64,000 nt of DNA from Acinetobacter sp. XS-4 (GCF_023920705.1 NZ_CP094657.1:2356001-2420000); one strand, 5' to 3'; counted from the first letter of the stretch, positions 36,680-45,529 are shown. Notes: generated from the letters alone by a model not told the origin. Numbers and translations: made by a program.

Positions 36680-37396
36680 ATGGAAATTTGGCAAGAAGAT
36701 CTGATTTCTGCGTCTTTATATGCAAAAGATGTCCATCAGCTGTTTGATATCGCTAAATCAATTAGCGCACAACTAGGATATGACTATTGTGCCTATGGTA
36801 TGCACATTCCCCTCTCTATTGCTCAACCCAAAACAATCTTACTGAATAATTATCCTGAAGAATGGCAGCAACGTTATACTGAGTGCCACTACGTTGCTAT
36901 CGACCCAACAGTACGACATTGCCTAAGCTCATTAAAACCAATGATTTGGTCTAGCCAAACAGCAAATAAGCAATCACCAAGAGATTTTTGGGATGAAGCA
37001 CAATCATACGGTCTAAGTGTTGGCTGGTCACAATCATGTCGAGATTTAATTGGTACACAAGGCATGCTCACACTTGCCAGATCAGCTGATCCAATTTCTG
37101 AACAGGAACAAAAATCACAATCCACAAAAATGTTTTGGCTTGCTCAAATGCTGCATAATAGTATTGCCAAAATTGTGAATGACAGAGAGTTCGCTGTTTT
37201 AAATCTTAAGTTATCCAGCAGAGAAAAAGAGGTATTGCGTTGGAGTGCTGAAGGAAAAACTGCTTCAGAAATTGCGCTCATTCTATCTATTAGTGAGAGA
37301 ACAGTGACTTTCCATGTGGTGAATGTAATGCAAAAACTCAATGTAAATAATAAAATTTCGGCAGTCCTTCGCGCAGTAATGCTGGGATTATTATAA
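36680..37396 (+). CDS. LuxR-type quorum-sensing regulator (AHL-binding), AbaR-like
   Basis: 238 residues. The N-terminal autoinducer-binding domain keeps the invariant positions W62, Y66, D75, P76 and W90, plus GLSVGWSQS, so acyl-homoserine-lactone binding is likely intact. The C-terminal GerE/LuxR HTH is complete (KLSSREKEVLRWSAEGKTASEIALILSISERTVTFHV ... NVNNKISAVLRAVMLGLL). The sequence resembles Acinetobacter AbaR (from memory). No abaI-type synthase gene lies in the window, so in this setting it behaves as an orphan receptor. AAGGGGA precedes the ATG. Its own promoter must lie in the degenerate region upstream. Confidence 0.92.
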   Translation: MEIWQEDLISASLYAKDVHQLFDIAKSISAQLGYDYCAYGMHIPLSIAQPKTILLNNYPEEWQQRYTECHYVAIDPTVRHCLSSLKPMIWSSQTANKQSPRDFWDEAQSYGLSVGWSQSCRDLIGTQGMLTLARSADPISEQEQKSQSTKMFWLAQMLHNSIAKIVNDREFAVLNLKLSSREKEVLRWSAEGKTASEIALILSISERTVTFHVVNVMQKLNVNNKISAVLRAVMLGLL

Positions 37397-37584
37397 ATCT
37401 GCATCGAAAGCCCTTTAGACATTAGCAACCTAATATAAAAACAACACGTTAAAAATAAAGGGTGTGCCGATTTTGTATTGTTCGTTTTAACTTTAAAAGA
37501 TCTTTTACTATTCCCATATTTTTGAGCATTCTTTTCAGTATCTATGATTGTTCTAAATTATTGAGTTATTTATTTGTCATGTTC

Positions 37585-38460
37585 TTAAGCCAAACTCTGT
37601 TTAGGGATTGACTCTAAGTTTTCGATTTGAACATCCCAAAATTTTTCCCATAAATCACAATACTCTAAACATAATTTTTCGATATAATTATAATCTTCTT
37701 CTGTACAAGCTTGCATCAAGACATACCATAAGTCTTCTTCATGATCATCATCTGCAGCTTCGGCACTTTCATCCTCAGAAATGCCATGCACATGATAATA
37801 ACCACCACCCTCGACCTCCAAACCTACAGCTTTAGTCGCTTTGCGTAACGGTGGACTATAAAGTATGACCTCCTCTTCTGCGACGGCTAACAAAGCTGAA
37901 ACAGCTTTATAGTCATCATAAGCATTTTCTAAAAAAACTCTAACTTGATCTGCAATTTCAGTCGGCTGATAAGTCAGACGATCATGTTCCGTAATACCAA
38001 AATCATTTAATACATCTTCAAATAAAGGATAGTGAGCATATTCAGGATTCCCCTGATAATAACCATCTTTGTCGAAACCAGGTCGAAACCCAAACTCGTC
38101 AAAAATATTTAAACTTAAAAGAAAACGTGGAAACATTTTCGCACCAGCATGCAATCTTGGCTCTAGTTGTTTAGTTTGAAATTGAGCCATGAGCAACGCG
38201 TCAGTAAAAGTTTGTACAATTGCATGGCGATATTCTAAGTGTATTTTTTTTAAATTTTCTTTATTAATTTCTCCATTATTTAAAATATCAATTGCAGGAT
38301 GATGTGAAACTGCATGTTTAGCAATTTTTGCTCTTAATCGGGTCAAAAAGTCTGAATTTTTTTCCCATAGCTCGGCTGAAATGCTTTGCTTCATCCCTGC
38401 GAGTGCTTTCTTTCTAGGATTATTAAAATTCTCAAATTTCTTAGGCATATCTACTCTCAT
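37585..38460 (-). CDS. Iron-containing redox enzyme family (heme-oxygenase-like fold) protein
   Basis: 291 residues (ATG 38460; ATG 38448 is an alternative four codons in). The helical pattern and motifs (KIHLEYRHAIVQTFTDALLMAQFQT, FLLSLNIFDEFGF, AVAEEEVIL, YYHVHGISEDE) match the heme-oxygenase-like di-iron oxidase/iron-containing redox enzyme group, where scattered Glu and His residues bind iron. No signal peptide. It faces a TetR gene across 266 bp that holds a near-consensus Fur box at 38603-38621, so iron-repressed expression is likely. The substrate is unknown. Confidence 0.78.
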   Translation of the reverse strand: MRVDMPKKFENFNNPRKKALAGMKQSISAELWEKNSDFLTRLRAKIAKHAVSHHPAIDILNNGEINKENLKKIHLEYRHAIVQTFTDALLMAQFQTKQLEPRLHAGAKMFPRFLLSLNIFDEFGFRPGFDKDGYYQGNPEYAHYPLFEDVLNDFGITEHDRLTYQPTEIADQVRVFLENAYDDYKAVSALLAVAEEEVILYSPPLRKATKAVGLEVEGGGYYHVHGISEDESAEAADDDHEEDLWYVLMQACTEEDYNYIEKLCLEYCDLWEKFWDVQIENLESIPKQSLA

Positions 38461-38602
38461 TAAACTTATTGAAGCCCGATCGATTTTTACATAATTTATT
38501 ATAAAAACAATGATTTAAATCAATATTTAAATATATTCCTTCATCAATCCATATTAGAATTAAAATCGTACGAAATCAAATATAAAATTTAAAAAAAATA
38601 TA

Positions 38603-38621
38603 GTTAATGATAATCATTATC
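38603..38621. promoter_or_regulatory. Fur box
   Basis: GTTAATGATAATCATTATC matches the 19-bp consensus GATAATGATAATCATTATC at 18 positions. It lies between the divergent redox-enzyme gene (start 38460) and tetR (start 38727). Confidence 0.8.
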
Positions 38622-38693
38622 ACAATATAAACTTGTATCCAATCCCTTTTTTTACTATGATAATTCATATTAAAATTTTAATTTTTTAGATTA

Positions 38694-38713
38694 AGTTATA
38701 ATTTGTTCTAACT
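38694..38713. promoter_or_regulatory. Candidate TetR operator
   Basis: AGTTATAA (38694-38701) and TTCTAACT (38706-38713) form an inverted repeat with 7 of 8 positions matched and a 4-nt spacer, ending 13 nt before the tetR ATG. The position suits autoregulation. Confidence 0.4.
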
Positions 38714-38726
38714 ATATGGAATAGTA

Positions 38727-39299
38727 ATGTCAAAAAAAGAAGATATTATAAATACTGCTTTAAATTTATTTAATCAGATTGGCTACAATGCAACTGGTGT
38801 TGACCGTATTATTGCTGAATCGAACGTTGCAAAAATGACATTTTATAAATATTTTCCCTCGAAAGAAAATTTAATTATGGAATGTTTGCAACATCGAAAT
38901 TTAAATATTCAAAATTCAATTAATGAACAATTAGATTTACGTCAAGATGCTAACTCGCTTGAGAAAATCCACATTATTTTTAATTGGTATATTGAATGGA
39001 TCAATAGTGAAACATTTAATGGATGTTTATTTAAAAAAGCATTTATTGAAGTATCTAAACAATATACTTCAATTCGTGAACCATTTTACGAGTATACGAA
39101 GTGGTTAACTCATTTATTACAAGAACAGCTCACTCAATTAGGTATAGAAAACCCTACTCCGCTTACTCATATCATTATTTCTATTATTGATGGGATGATT
39201 ATTGATGGAACAACAGATAAAACACTTATTAACGCTGAAAAAATTTGGCAATATATTGAATTTTTAATTAATGAAGAGATCCCCCAATCGGTCTCTTAA
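38727..39299 (+). CDS. TetR/AcrR family transcriptional regulator
   Basis: 190 residues. The N-terminal HTH (IINTALNLFNQIGYNATGVDRIIAESNVAKMTFYKYFPSKENLIMECLQHR) is typical TetR. The C-terminal domain has WYIEWINSETFNGCLFKKAFIEV, like the TetR_C subfamily often named YxaF/LmrA-like. It probably represses itself and a neighbour. The divergent iron-containing redox enzyme and the downstream acyltransferase are both candidates. Ten-bp arms ATTATCTAAG (39308-39317) and CTTAGATAAT (39369-39378) follow the stop and could form a 3' stem-loop. Confidence 0.9.
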   Translation: MSKKEDIINTALNLFNQIGYNATGVDRIIAESNVAKMTFYKYFPSKENLIMECLQHRNLNIQNSINEQLDLRQDANSLEKIHIIFNWYIEWINSETFNGCLFKKAFIEVSKQYTSIREPFYEYTKWLTHLLQEQLTQLGIENPTPLTHIIISIIDGMIIDGTTDKTLINAEKIWQYIEFLINEEIPQSVS

Positions 39300-39476
39300 T
39301 TTAAAAAATTATCTAAGTTTATTAAGTTTAAAAGAAAAATAAAAAAGAACTTTTTAAATCTTCCACAGCTTAGATAATCATCATTTTTAATGCTCTACGT
39401 TAGCTTTCATAATTTTTCTAGGCTTTTTTACAAACTCATATTAGAATCCTGCAAATTTATCAATTTGCACTGATCT

Positions 39477-40019
39477 ATGAAAAAATTTCTAGCTAACTCT
39501 ATCTTTAAAGCTGCTGGTTGGACCTATAATGTAGATCCTGAAATTCTTGAAAAAAAACAAGTTATTATTGGCTTTGAACATACATCAAATCTAGATGCTG
39601 TGCTCTCTATTGCTCTCTTCCAAATTTTAGACATTAAGATTCATACTTTAATAAAAAAAGAACTTTTTAAGGGTCCTCTTAAGCCAGTTTTAGAAAAACT
39701 TGGCGGCATTCCTGTTGACCGCAAAGCTAGTAAAGATATTGTTTCTCAAATGGTTGAACAATTTCAAACTCATGAAACTTTTAACTTAGTGATTGCTCCT
39801 GAAGCTACTCGTGCGAAAGATGGCTCAGACCGTAAACCTATCCGTACAGGTTTTTGGCATATAGCAAAAGCAGCTAATGTTCCAATCGTACTCATGTATG
39901 CCAACGCTCGAAGCAAGCAAGGCGGGATTCTAGGCAAAATTTACCCAACAGACTTACAAAAAGATTTGGAAACGATTAAAGAGTTATATGCGCAATTTGA
40001 CATAGACGTCAAAATTAAC
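39477..40019 (+). CDS. 1-acyl-glycerol-3-phosphate acyltransferase-like (PlsC superfamily) protein
   Basis: 180-181 residues, short for the family. The HX4D catalytic motif is H34-TSNLD in GFEHTSNLDAV. KGPLKPVLEKLGGIPVDRKAS supplies the glycerol-phosphate-binding block, and LVIAPEATRAKDGSDRKPIRTGFWHIAKAANVPIVLM supplies the PEGTR-like block (here PEATR). It transfers an acyl chain to a lysophospholipid or related acceptor at the membrane. There is no clear Shine-Dalgarno. It is separated from tetR by ~180 bp and followed by two tandem hairpins. Confidence 0.82.
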
Positions 40020-40020
40020 T

Positions 40021-40064
40021 AAATCAAATTGGGTTTGATTTGGCCTAATCTCATTCATTAGGCC
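40021..40064. terminator. Two tandem stem-loops after the acyltransferase gene
   Basis: AAATCAAA/TTTGATTT (40021-40041, 5-nt loop) is followed directly by GGCCTAAT/ATTAGGCC (40042-40064, 7-nt loop). The second probably serves as terminator, although its T run is weak. Confidence 0.6.
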
Positions 40065-40183
40065 TTAAGCTTATTATTCTTATTCAATTGGCTAACAAAA
40101 CGCAGGGCAACAGTTTTCAACAAAACCAAGCCTATGCTAATATTCCAGCACTTTTGCATTTTCTTTTTTTGGAGTTCACGTCC

Positions 40184-40933
40184 ATGGCGGGTCATTCTAA
40201 ATGGGCCAATATTAAGCATCGTAAAGCGAAACAAGATGCAAGTCGCGGTAAAGTTTTTACTAAATATATTCGTGAAATTGTGACTGCTGCCAGACTTGGC
40301 GGTGGAGATGCTGCTAGTAACCCTCGTCTACGTGCAGTAGTTGAAAAAGCTCTTTCAGTTAATATGACACGTGACACCATCAACCGTGCAATCCAACGTG
40401 GTGCAGGTGGTGAAGATAATGATGATTTAAAAGAAGTAACTTACGAAGGTTATGGTGTTGGCGGTGTTGCTGTTCTTGTTGAAACAATGACAGATAACTT
40501 AAACCGTACAGTACCAGATGTACGTCACTGTTTTAGTAAAACAAATGGTAACCTAGGAACTGCGGGTTCAGTCGCTTATTTATTTACTAAACGTGGTGAA
40601 ATTACTTTTGAAGATGTTTCTTTAGAAGACAAAATCATGGAAGTTGCTTTAGAAGCTGGCGCTGAAGATATTGAAATTTCTGAAGATGAAATTTTGGTAA
40701 TCACGTCACCAGAAACTTTTGGTGAAGTTCAAGATGCTCTCACTGCTGCTGGTTTAAAATCTGACAATGCAGAAGTGGTTATGAGTCCATCAACCAAAGC
40801 TGAAATTACCGATGTCGACCAAGCAAAACAAATTCTTAAAATGATTGATATGTTTGAAGATCTTGATGATGTACAAAACGTTTATACTAACGTTGAGTTC
40901 ACAGATGAAGTTTTGGCTCAACTTGATGCCTAA
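40184..40933 (+). CDS. yebC: YebC/PmpR family transcriptional regulator / translation factor
   Basis: 249 residues from ATG 40184, with GGAG 9 nt upstream. An upstream in-frame TTG at 40088 would add a non-family extension. [32 protein letters not shown] is the invariant YebC start. [31 protein letters not shown] is its central motif. The protein is cytoplasmic; members have been described as DNA-binding regulators and more recently as ribosome-associated factors easing proline-rich translation. A terminator follows the gene. Confidence 0.95.
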   Translation: MAGHSKWANIKHRKAKQDASRGKVFTKYIREIVTAARLGGGDAASNPRLRAVVEKALSVNMTRDTINRAIQRGAGGEDNDDLKEVTYEGYGVGGVAVLVETMTDNLNRTVPDVRHCFSKTNGNLGTAGSVAYLFTKRGEITFEDVSLEDKIMEVALEAGAEDIEISEDEILVITSPETFGEVQDALTAAGLKSDNAEVVMSPSTKAEITDVDQAKQILKMIDMFEDLDDVQNVYTNVEFTDEVLAQLDA

Positions 40934-40950
40934 ATCAAACATTTGAATTA

Positions 40951-40978
40951 AAAAACGCACCTAATGGTGCGTTTTTTT
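40951..40978. terminator. Bidirectional terminator after yebC
   Basis: An 11-bp stem (40951-40961 with 40966-40976) has a TAAT loop and a T run. It overlaps the end of the convergent Lrp-type gene. Confidence 0.88.
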
Positions 40979-41447
40979 ATAGCTTATTGAGTAGGTTATA
41001 GCAGTTAAAAACATTATATTTTTTAATAACAAAGCTGGAATGCAGCGCAACAACATTGTCAATTTTTCCAATACGTTTTAATAAAATTTCACTGTAGTCA
41101 TCCATGTTACGTGCTACAAGTTCCAAAATAAAATCTGCGCTTTGCCCTGTCACGAGAAATGCATTGGTCACTTCGGGAATTGCTTCTATTTCCGAAAGAA
41201 ACTTATCAAATGTTTCGGTGTCGTGCTTACTCAATGAAACTTGCAATAAAATGTGTAAGGTAAATCCAAGTTTACTAAAATTAATTTCCCTTTTGAGCTG
41301 CCCCATAACATTGGCTTCAATCAGATGCTTAATCCGGCGATGCACAGAACTAACTGACAGATTGATCCGTTCTGAAAGTTCATTCAAATTTAAGTCTTCA
41401 TGAGACAAAATTTCTAGAATTTGTTTATCAAAACGGTCTAACTCCAT
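40977..41447 (-). CDS. Lrp/AsnC family transcriptional regulator
   Basis: 156 residues from ATG 41447, with GGAG ~6 nt upstream; the frame runs 20 codons further but that part is not Lrp-like. N-terminal HTH LDRFDKQILEILSHEDLNLNELSERINLSVSSVHRRIKHLIEANV, then the RAM effector domain (IPEVTNAFLVTGQSADFILELVARNMDDYSEIL). Such proteins respond to amino acids. It is divergent from the DcaP porin and close to the gltIJKL importer, both of which are plausible targets (inference). Confidence 0.92.
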   Translation of the reverse strand: MELDRFDKQILEILSHEDLNLNELSERINLSVSSVHRRIKHLIEANVMGQLKREINFSKLGFTLHILLQVSLSKHDTETFDKFLSEIEAIPEVTNAFLVTGQSADFILELVARNMDDYSEILLKRIGKIDNVVALHSSFVIKKYNVFNCYNLLNKL

Positions 41448-41790
41448 TGTTATCTCCAGCCAGAATTTTACAGTGAGGACAGTATACCCTATACAACTCA
41501 TCTGCATTTAAAATACAAAGGTTTAAAAATAGCTAAAACGTTTATTTCTTTTACACATTTTATTGCAGTCGTGCATTTTAACCGTGCAAATAATGAAGCA
41601 TATGGCGCATTTTATAGAGTGAATTTCACGCTCTCTTTTATTTTTTCAATATAAGATTTTACGCACACTATCATTTAAACATAAAGCAATGATAATCATA
41701 GATATTTTACTATTTTTCTAAATTCTTAAAGTTGGCACTATTATTGTTATGTATTTGCAGGAAAATTTTTATCCATGTCGGGGAGTTCCT
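41448..41790. promoter_or_regulatory. Divergent promoter region of lrp-type gene and dcaP, with Fur-like core
   Basis: 343 bp with no separate gene. AATGATAATCAT (41688-41699) equals the central 12 bases of the Fur consensus, but the outer bases do not match, giving 12 of 19 in total. It lies ~90 nt upstream of the porin start. Confidence 0.4.
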
Positions 41791-43104
41791 GTGAATAAAA
41801 TCAAAACACTCGTGCTAGCAATGAGTTCTTTAGGCGTAATTAGCGTGACGATGCCTGTGCATGCCGCTACAGATGCTGAAGTTAACGCCTTACGTGATGA
41901 AGTAAAAGAGTTAAAACAACTCGTCCAGAAACTATCTGATCAACAAAAAACAGCTTTATCAGTTAGTGCCCCAGCAACAATTCCCGTGGCACCAGCTACC
42001 TCTAATCCTCCTGTATCAAAACCAGGTTGGATGGCAATGGCGGATGGGCAAACCCAAGTTAAGCTTTATGGGAATGTCCGAGTAGATGCAACCTATGACT
42101 TTAAAGGTTCAAATGGTACCATTTCAAATGCAGCCAACTACCCTTTAAATAAAGATGACCCAAGACAAGATTCGCTAAATGTATCTGCTGCAACTTCACG
42201 AATTGGGCTGGATATTACTCGACCTACTCAATACGGAGATTTAACCGGCAAAATTGAAGCTGATTTCATGGGCGGAAATGGCGATAACGGTAATGGTACC
42301 TTCCGTGTTCGCCATGCTTATATGTCTTTAGGTAAATGGCTAGCAGGTCAAACGACTTCACCTTTTGTAAATACAGATACATCACCAGAAACACTAGACT
42401 TTACTGGTGCAGTCGGAACAGGAACCACTCGTACTGTACAGGTTCGTTACACTCAACCTATTAATGCTCAGCAAAAAATATTAGTTGCCCTCGAAGGCGG
42501 TGATGTTGAAAAAGTGAGTAATGCTGCTGGTGGAAGCCGCTTTCCTGCTTTAACTACACGATATGATTTTAAAACAACGGATAATAAAGGCCTATTACAA
42601 TTACATGGTCTTGCCCATGAAAACCGTGTAGCACCCAAAGATAGCTCTTCTGAAGAAAAATTTGGTTGGGGTGTTGGGGTTGGCGGTAAATATGATTTAA
42701 CGCCTCAAGATAGCTTGGTTGCTAACTACTACCATGTAAAAGGAGATGGTCGCTATTTATCTTATAGCAACTCAGCCTATGCCTATGACACAACAACTCA
42801 GGATATTAATTTAGGTGAATTTGATAGTGCCGTGATTGGCTATCAACGGAAATGGAGCCCTATCCTCCGCTCTACTTTTGCAATAGGCGGTATTCAATAT
42901 AAAGATGATAGTGTCTATGCAAATAGCAATTTAACCAGTACCAGCTATAACAAAGAAATTTATAATGCCTTGGTCAATTTAATCTGGAATCCAGTTAAAA
43001 ATATTGATTTAGGTGCAGAATACACTTACGGCCAGCGAGAAACTTTCGCGGGCGATAAGGGTGATTACTCACGTATCAATTTATTAGCGAAATATAATTT
43101 CTAA
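41791..43104 (+). CDS. dcaP: DcaP-like outer-membrane porin
   Basis: 437 residues starting at GTG 41791, with GGGGAG 5 nt upstream. Beginning there places a clean signal peptide (NKIKTLVLAMSSLGVISVTMPVHA); an in-frame ATG at 41749 adds residues ahead of it. A coiled-coil follows (DAEVNALRDEVKELKQLVQKLSDQQK), then the beta-barrel (QVKLYGNVRVDATYDF ... INLLAKYNF) with terminal Phe. DcaP trimers of Acinetobacter take up dicarboxylates and similar anions. A terminator shared with gltL follows. Confidence 0.92.
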   Translation: MNKIKTLVLAMSSLGVISVTMPVHAATDAEVNALRDEVKELKQLVQKLSDQQKTALSVSAPATIPVAPATSNPPVSKPGWMAMADGQTQVKLYGNVRVDATYDFKGSNGTISNAANYPLNKDDPRQDSLNVSAATSRIGLDITRPTQYGDLTGKIEADFMGGNGDNGNGTFRVRHAYMSLGKWLAGQTTSPFVNTDTSPETLDFTGAVGTGTTRTVQVRYTQPINAQQKILVALEGGDVEKVSNAAGGSRFPALTTRYDFKTTDNKGLLQLHGLAHENRVAPKDSSSEEKFGWGVGVGGKYDLTPQDSLVANYYHVKGDGRYLSYSNSAYAYDTTTQDINLGEFDSAVIGYQRKWSPILRSTFAIGGIQYKDDSVYANSNLTSTSYNKEIYNALVNLIWNPVKNIDLGAEYTYGQRETFAGDKGDYSRINLLAKYNF

Positions 43105-43115
43105 AAATTGGGTGT

Positions 43116-43145
43116 AAAAAAGAGCCTTTCAAAAGGCTCTTTTTT
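43116..43145. terminator. Bidirectional terminator between dcaP and gltL
   Basis: A 14-bp A/T-flanked stem (43116-43129 with 43132-43145); the innermost pairs open to make the loop. Confidence 0.88.
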
Positions 43146-43155
43146 ATTACTAGTA

Positions 43156-43899
43156 TTAGTGCATGGCTTGAATTTTTTCTAAGAAAAGCTTCGCACGCTC
43201 GTGGCGAGCATCTAAATTATCAAAAAACTCATGGGTTGGGCAGTCTTCTAAAATCTTACCTTCATCCATAAAAATTAAACGATTAGATACTCTTTTAGCA
43301 AAGCCCATTTCATGTGTAACACACATCATGGTCATACCTTCATGTGCAAGTTGCACCATTACTTCAAGCACTTCCCCGACCATTTCTGGATCAAGTGCAG
43401 AAGTTGGTTCATCAAACAACATACAGATTGGGTCCATAGACAAGCCGCGCGCAATCGCTACACGCTGCTGTTGTCCACCAGACAATTGACCAGGAAATTT
43501 ATCTTTATGTGCAAGTAAACCTACACGTTCTAAATATTTTAGGCCTTTTGCACGTGCATCGGCAACCGAACGCTTTAATACTTTAACTTGAGCAATTGTT
43601 AAATTTTCCAAAACAGTCATGTGCGGAAAAAGTTCAAAGTGTTGGAAGACCATTCCCACTCGCGAACGGAATTTAGCAAGATCTGTTTTTGGATCTTTCA
43701 AAGAAATTCCATCAACAATAATATCGCCTTGTTGAAATGGTTCTAACGCATTTACTGTTTTAATGAGTGTTGATTTTCCTGAACCAGAAGGCCCGCAAAC
43801 AACAACGACATCACCTTTTTCAATACTCGTCGTGCAATCTGTTAAAACCTGAAAATCACCATACCATTTAGAGATATGTTGGATGTCTATCATTGGCAT
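43156..43899 (-). CDS. gltL: Glutamate/aspartate ABC transporter ATP-binding protein
   Basis: 247 residues. Walker A GPSGSGKSTLIK, signature LSGGQQQRVAIARGL, Walker B MLFDEPTSALDPE, and the H-loop VTHEMGF are all intact. It energises import of acidic amino acids. It is the last gene of gltIJKL, 13 bp after gltK, with GGAG before its ATG. The polar amino-acid importer family is certain. The Glt substrate follows from operon order and from the binding protein. Confidence 0.93.
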   Translation of the reverse strand: MPMIDIQHISKWYGDFQVLTDCTTSIEKGDVVVVCGPSGSGKSTLIKTVNALEPFQQGDIIVDGISLKDPKTDLAKFRSRVGMVFQHFELFPHMTVLENLTIAQVKVLKRSVADARAKGLKYLERVGLLAHKDKFPGQLSGGQQQRVAIARGLSMDPICMLFDEPTSALDPEMVGEVLEVMVQLAHEGMTMMCVTHEMGFAKRVSNRLIFMDEGKILEDCPTHEFFDNLDARHERAKLFLEKIQAMH

Positions 43900-43912
43900 T
43901 TAAAATCTCCAA

Positions 43913-44590
43913 TTAGCGAATGATGGCAATTTTTTGCTGTAAGCGTTTGACTAATTGCGACAGCACAAACGAACTACAGAAGTACACTACAGCGACGATT
44001 AAATAGAATGTTGCTTTCGTTTCAGGACCATACGTATTAGCCAATGTATCTGCACGACCTAAAAAGTCTGGTGCACTAATCACATAAACTAATGAGATAT
44101 CCTGAAATAAAATAATGGTTTGAGTTAACAATACTGGGAGCATGTTACGAAAGGCTTGAGGTAAAACCACGTAGCGCATAGATTGCCCATAGGTAAAACC
44201 TAACGCGTAACCTGCGTGTACCTGACCTCTTGAAATCGACTGAATTCCTGAACGTACAATTTCCGAGAAAAAAGCTGCTTCAAAAATGGCAAAAGTCACA
44301 ACGCTCGAAAACAACGGTCCCCAATAGGTATCAGATTGAAACTCAAATATTTTAGGCAACAAAAAGTAAAAGATAAAAATCACCTGAATCAGTGGAATAC
44401 CACGAAACAGATCAACATAAAATTTTGCAAAATTACTTGCGATGGCATTGCTCGACAAACGCATCATTGCCAATGGAGTTCCGATTAGGATACCGCCCAT
44501 CATCGCCAATACAGTCACGGTAAGGGTAAAAACGAAACCTTCTTTGAGTGCCGCGATCACGTCAGGATTGTGTAATAAAGAAAAATCCAT
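43913..44590 (-). CDS. gltK: Glutamate/aspartate ABC transporter permease GltK
   Basis: 225 residues with about five transmembrane helices. The ATPase-docking EAA loop is visible (EIVRSGIQSISRGQVHAGYALGFTYGQSMRYVVLPQAFRNMLPVLL). It pairs with GltJ to form the membrane channel. It follows gltJ by 2 bp with its Shine-Dalgarno inside the end of gltJ, showing tight translational coupling. Confidence 0.93.
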   Translation of the reverse strand: MDFSLLHNPDVIAALKEGFVFTLTVTVLAMMGGILIGTPLAMMRLSSNAIASNFAKFYVDLFRGIPLIQVIFIFYFLLPKIFEFQSDTYWGPLFSSVVTFAIFEAAFFSEIVRSGIQSISRGQVHAGYALGFTYGQSMRYVVLPQAFRNMLPVLLTQTIILFQDISLVYVISAPDFLGRADTLANTYGPETKATFYLIVAVVYFCSSFVLSQLVKRLQQKIAIIR

Positions 44591-44592
44591 AA

Positions 44593-45435
44593 TTACTTCC
44601 CTCCTGAACCTAAGCCAGGTACAGCCATTCGTTTCTCAATCCATGCCATCACAAACTTAATGCTATAAGTAATAATCAAATAAACAGGTGTAGAGAGAAT
44701 AAGAATAATGATGTCCTGAGAAGTTTCTTCCCGCATAGTTTTTGTATAAGCGAAGAAATTCAAAACACTTAATGCATATAAAACAGCTGAGTTTTTGAAA
44801 ACGTTCATTGCTTCAGACGTAATCGTTGGCCATACGGTACGATATGCAACCGGTAAAATGACATAACGATAGCTTTGTGCAGTAGTAAAACCCATCGCCG
44901 AAGCTGCGAACTTTTGTCCGCGAGAGACAGTATTAATACCTGCACGTATGTGCTCAGATACACGCGCAGCAGTGTAGAGGCCTAATGCAAAAACACCAAT
45001 AACCGCAGGTTGATGATTTAAAAGATTTTTCCACCATCCACCAGCAACAACATCTCCACTGCCTGCACTTAAGCTGTCCGGTAAAAATTCCGGAAAAACA
45101 AATGCCCAGAAGAATAACTGTACAATAAGTGGAATATTACGGAAGATTTCAACGTAGCAATTGCCAATAAATGCGAGAGGTTTGTTGGGTAATGTTCGAA
45201 TTACCCCTAGGAGAGAACCTAATAAAAATGCGATAAGAAAGGCTATAACAGCTGTCCAAACCATAGTAAAGACGCCTGAACCTAACATTTGTAACCATGT
45301 GGGTGCCTCAGCGTGTGCATTGTAACTTGAGCTACCAATTACTCTACAGACTGATTCTGCCCATGCGGCTTTATCGACACCATATTCATTAGACTCCGCA
45401 CAGAATATAGTCCAGTTTAGCGAGCCGACTGACAT
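44593..45435 (-). CDS. gltJ: Glutamate/aspartate ABC transporter permease GltJ
   Basis: 280 residues; GltJ-type permeases are longer than GltK because of an N-terminal periplasmic segment, seen here as the first ~55 residues. Helices follow (VFTMVWTAVIAFLIAFLLGSLLGVI, IPLIVQLFFWAFVF), with the EAA loop AARVSEHIRAGINTVSRGQKFAASAMGFTTAQSYRYVILP. AAGGGG precedes the ATG. A 13-bp intercistronic hairpin separates it from gltI. Confidence 0.93.
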   Translation of the reverse strand: MSVGSLNWTIFCAESNEYGVDKAAWAESVCRVIGSSSYNAHAEAPTWLQMLGSGVFTMVWTAVIAFLIAFLLGSLLGVIRTLPNKPLAFIGNCYVEIFRNIPLIVQLFFWAFVFPEFLPDSLSAGSGDVVAGGWWKNLLNHQPAVIGVFALGLYTAARVSEHIRAGINTVSRGQKFAASAMGFTTAQSYRYVILPVAYRTVWPTITSEAMNVFKNSAVLYALSVLNFFAYTKTMREETSQDIIILILSTPVYLIITYSIKFVMAWIEKRMAVPGLGSGGK

Positions 45436-45475
45436 GTTTGCCCCTTAAATGAATATCTTTAGGAAAAATAGACCG

Positions 45476-45505
45476 CTTAAGCAAGTGAGTTTTCACTTGC
45501 TTAAG
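45476..45505. repeat. Intercistronic stem-loop between gltI and gltJ
   Basis: CTTAAGCAAGTGA (45476-45488) and TCACTTGCTTAAG (45493-45505) form a 13-bp perfect stem with a 4-nt loop, 24 nt after the gltI stop. No T run follows on the minus strand. This is the placement of a stem that shields the binding-protein mRNA 3' end and lowers downstream expression. Confidence 0.75.
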
Positions 45506-45529
45506 GAAATTTAGGACAAAAAGATCTTG

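Noticed and set aside
37144..37428. 94-aa minus-strand ORF opposite luxR
   Set aside because: It is entirely antisense to the strongly supported LuxR HTH coding region and shows no family features.
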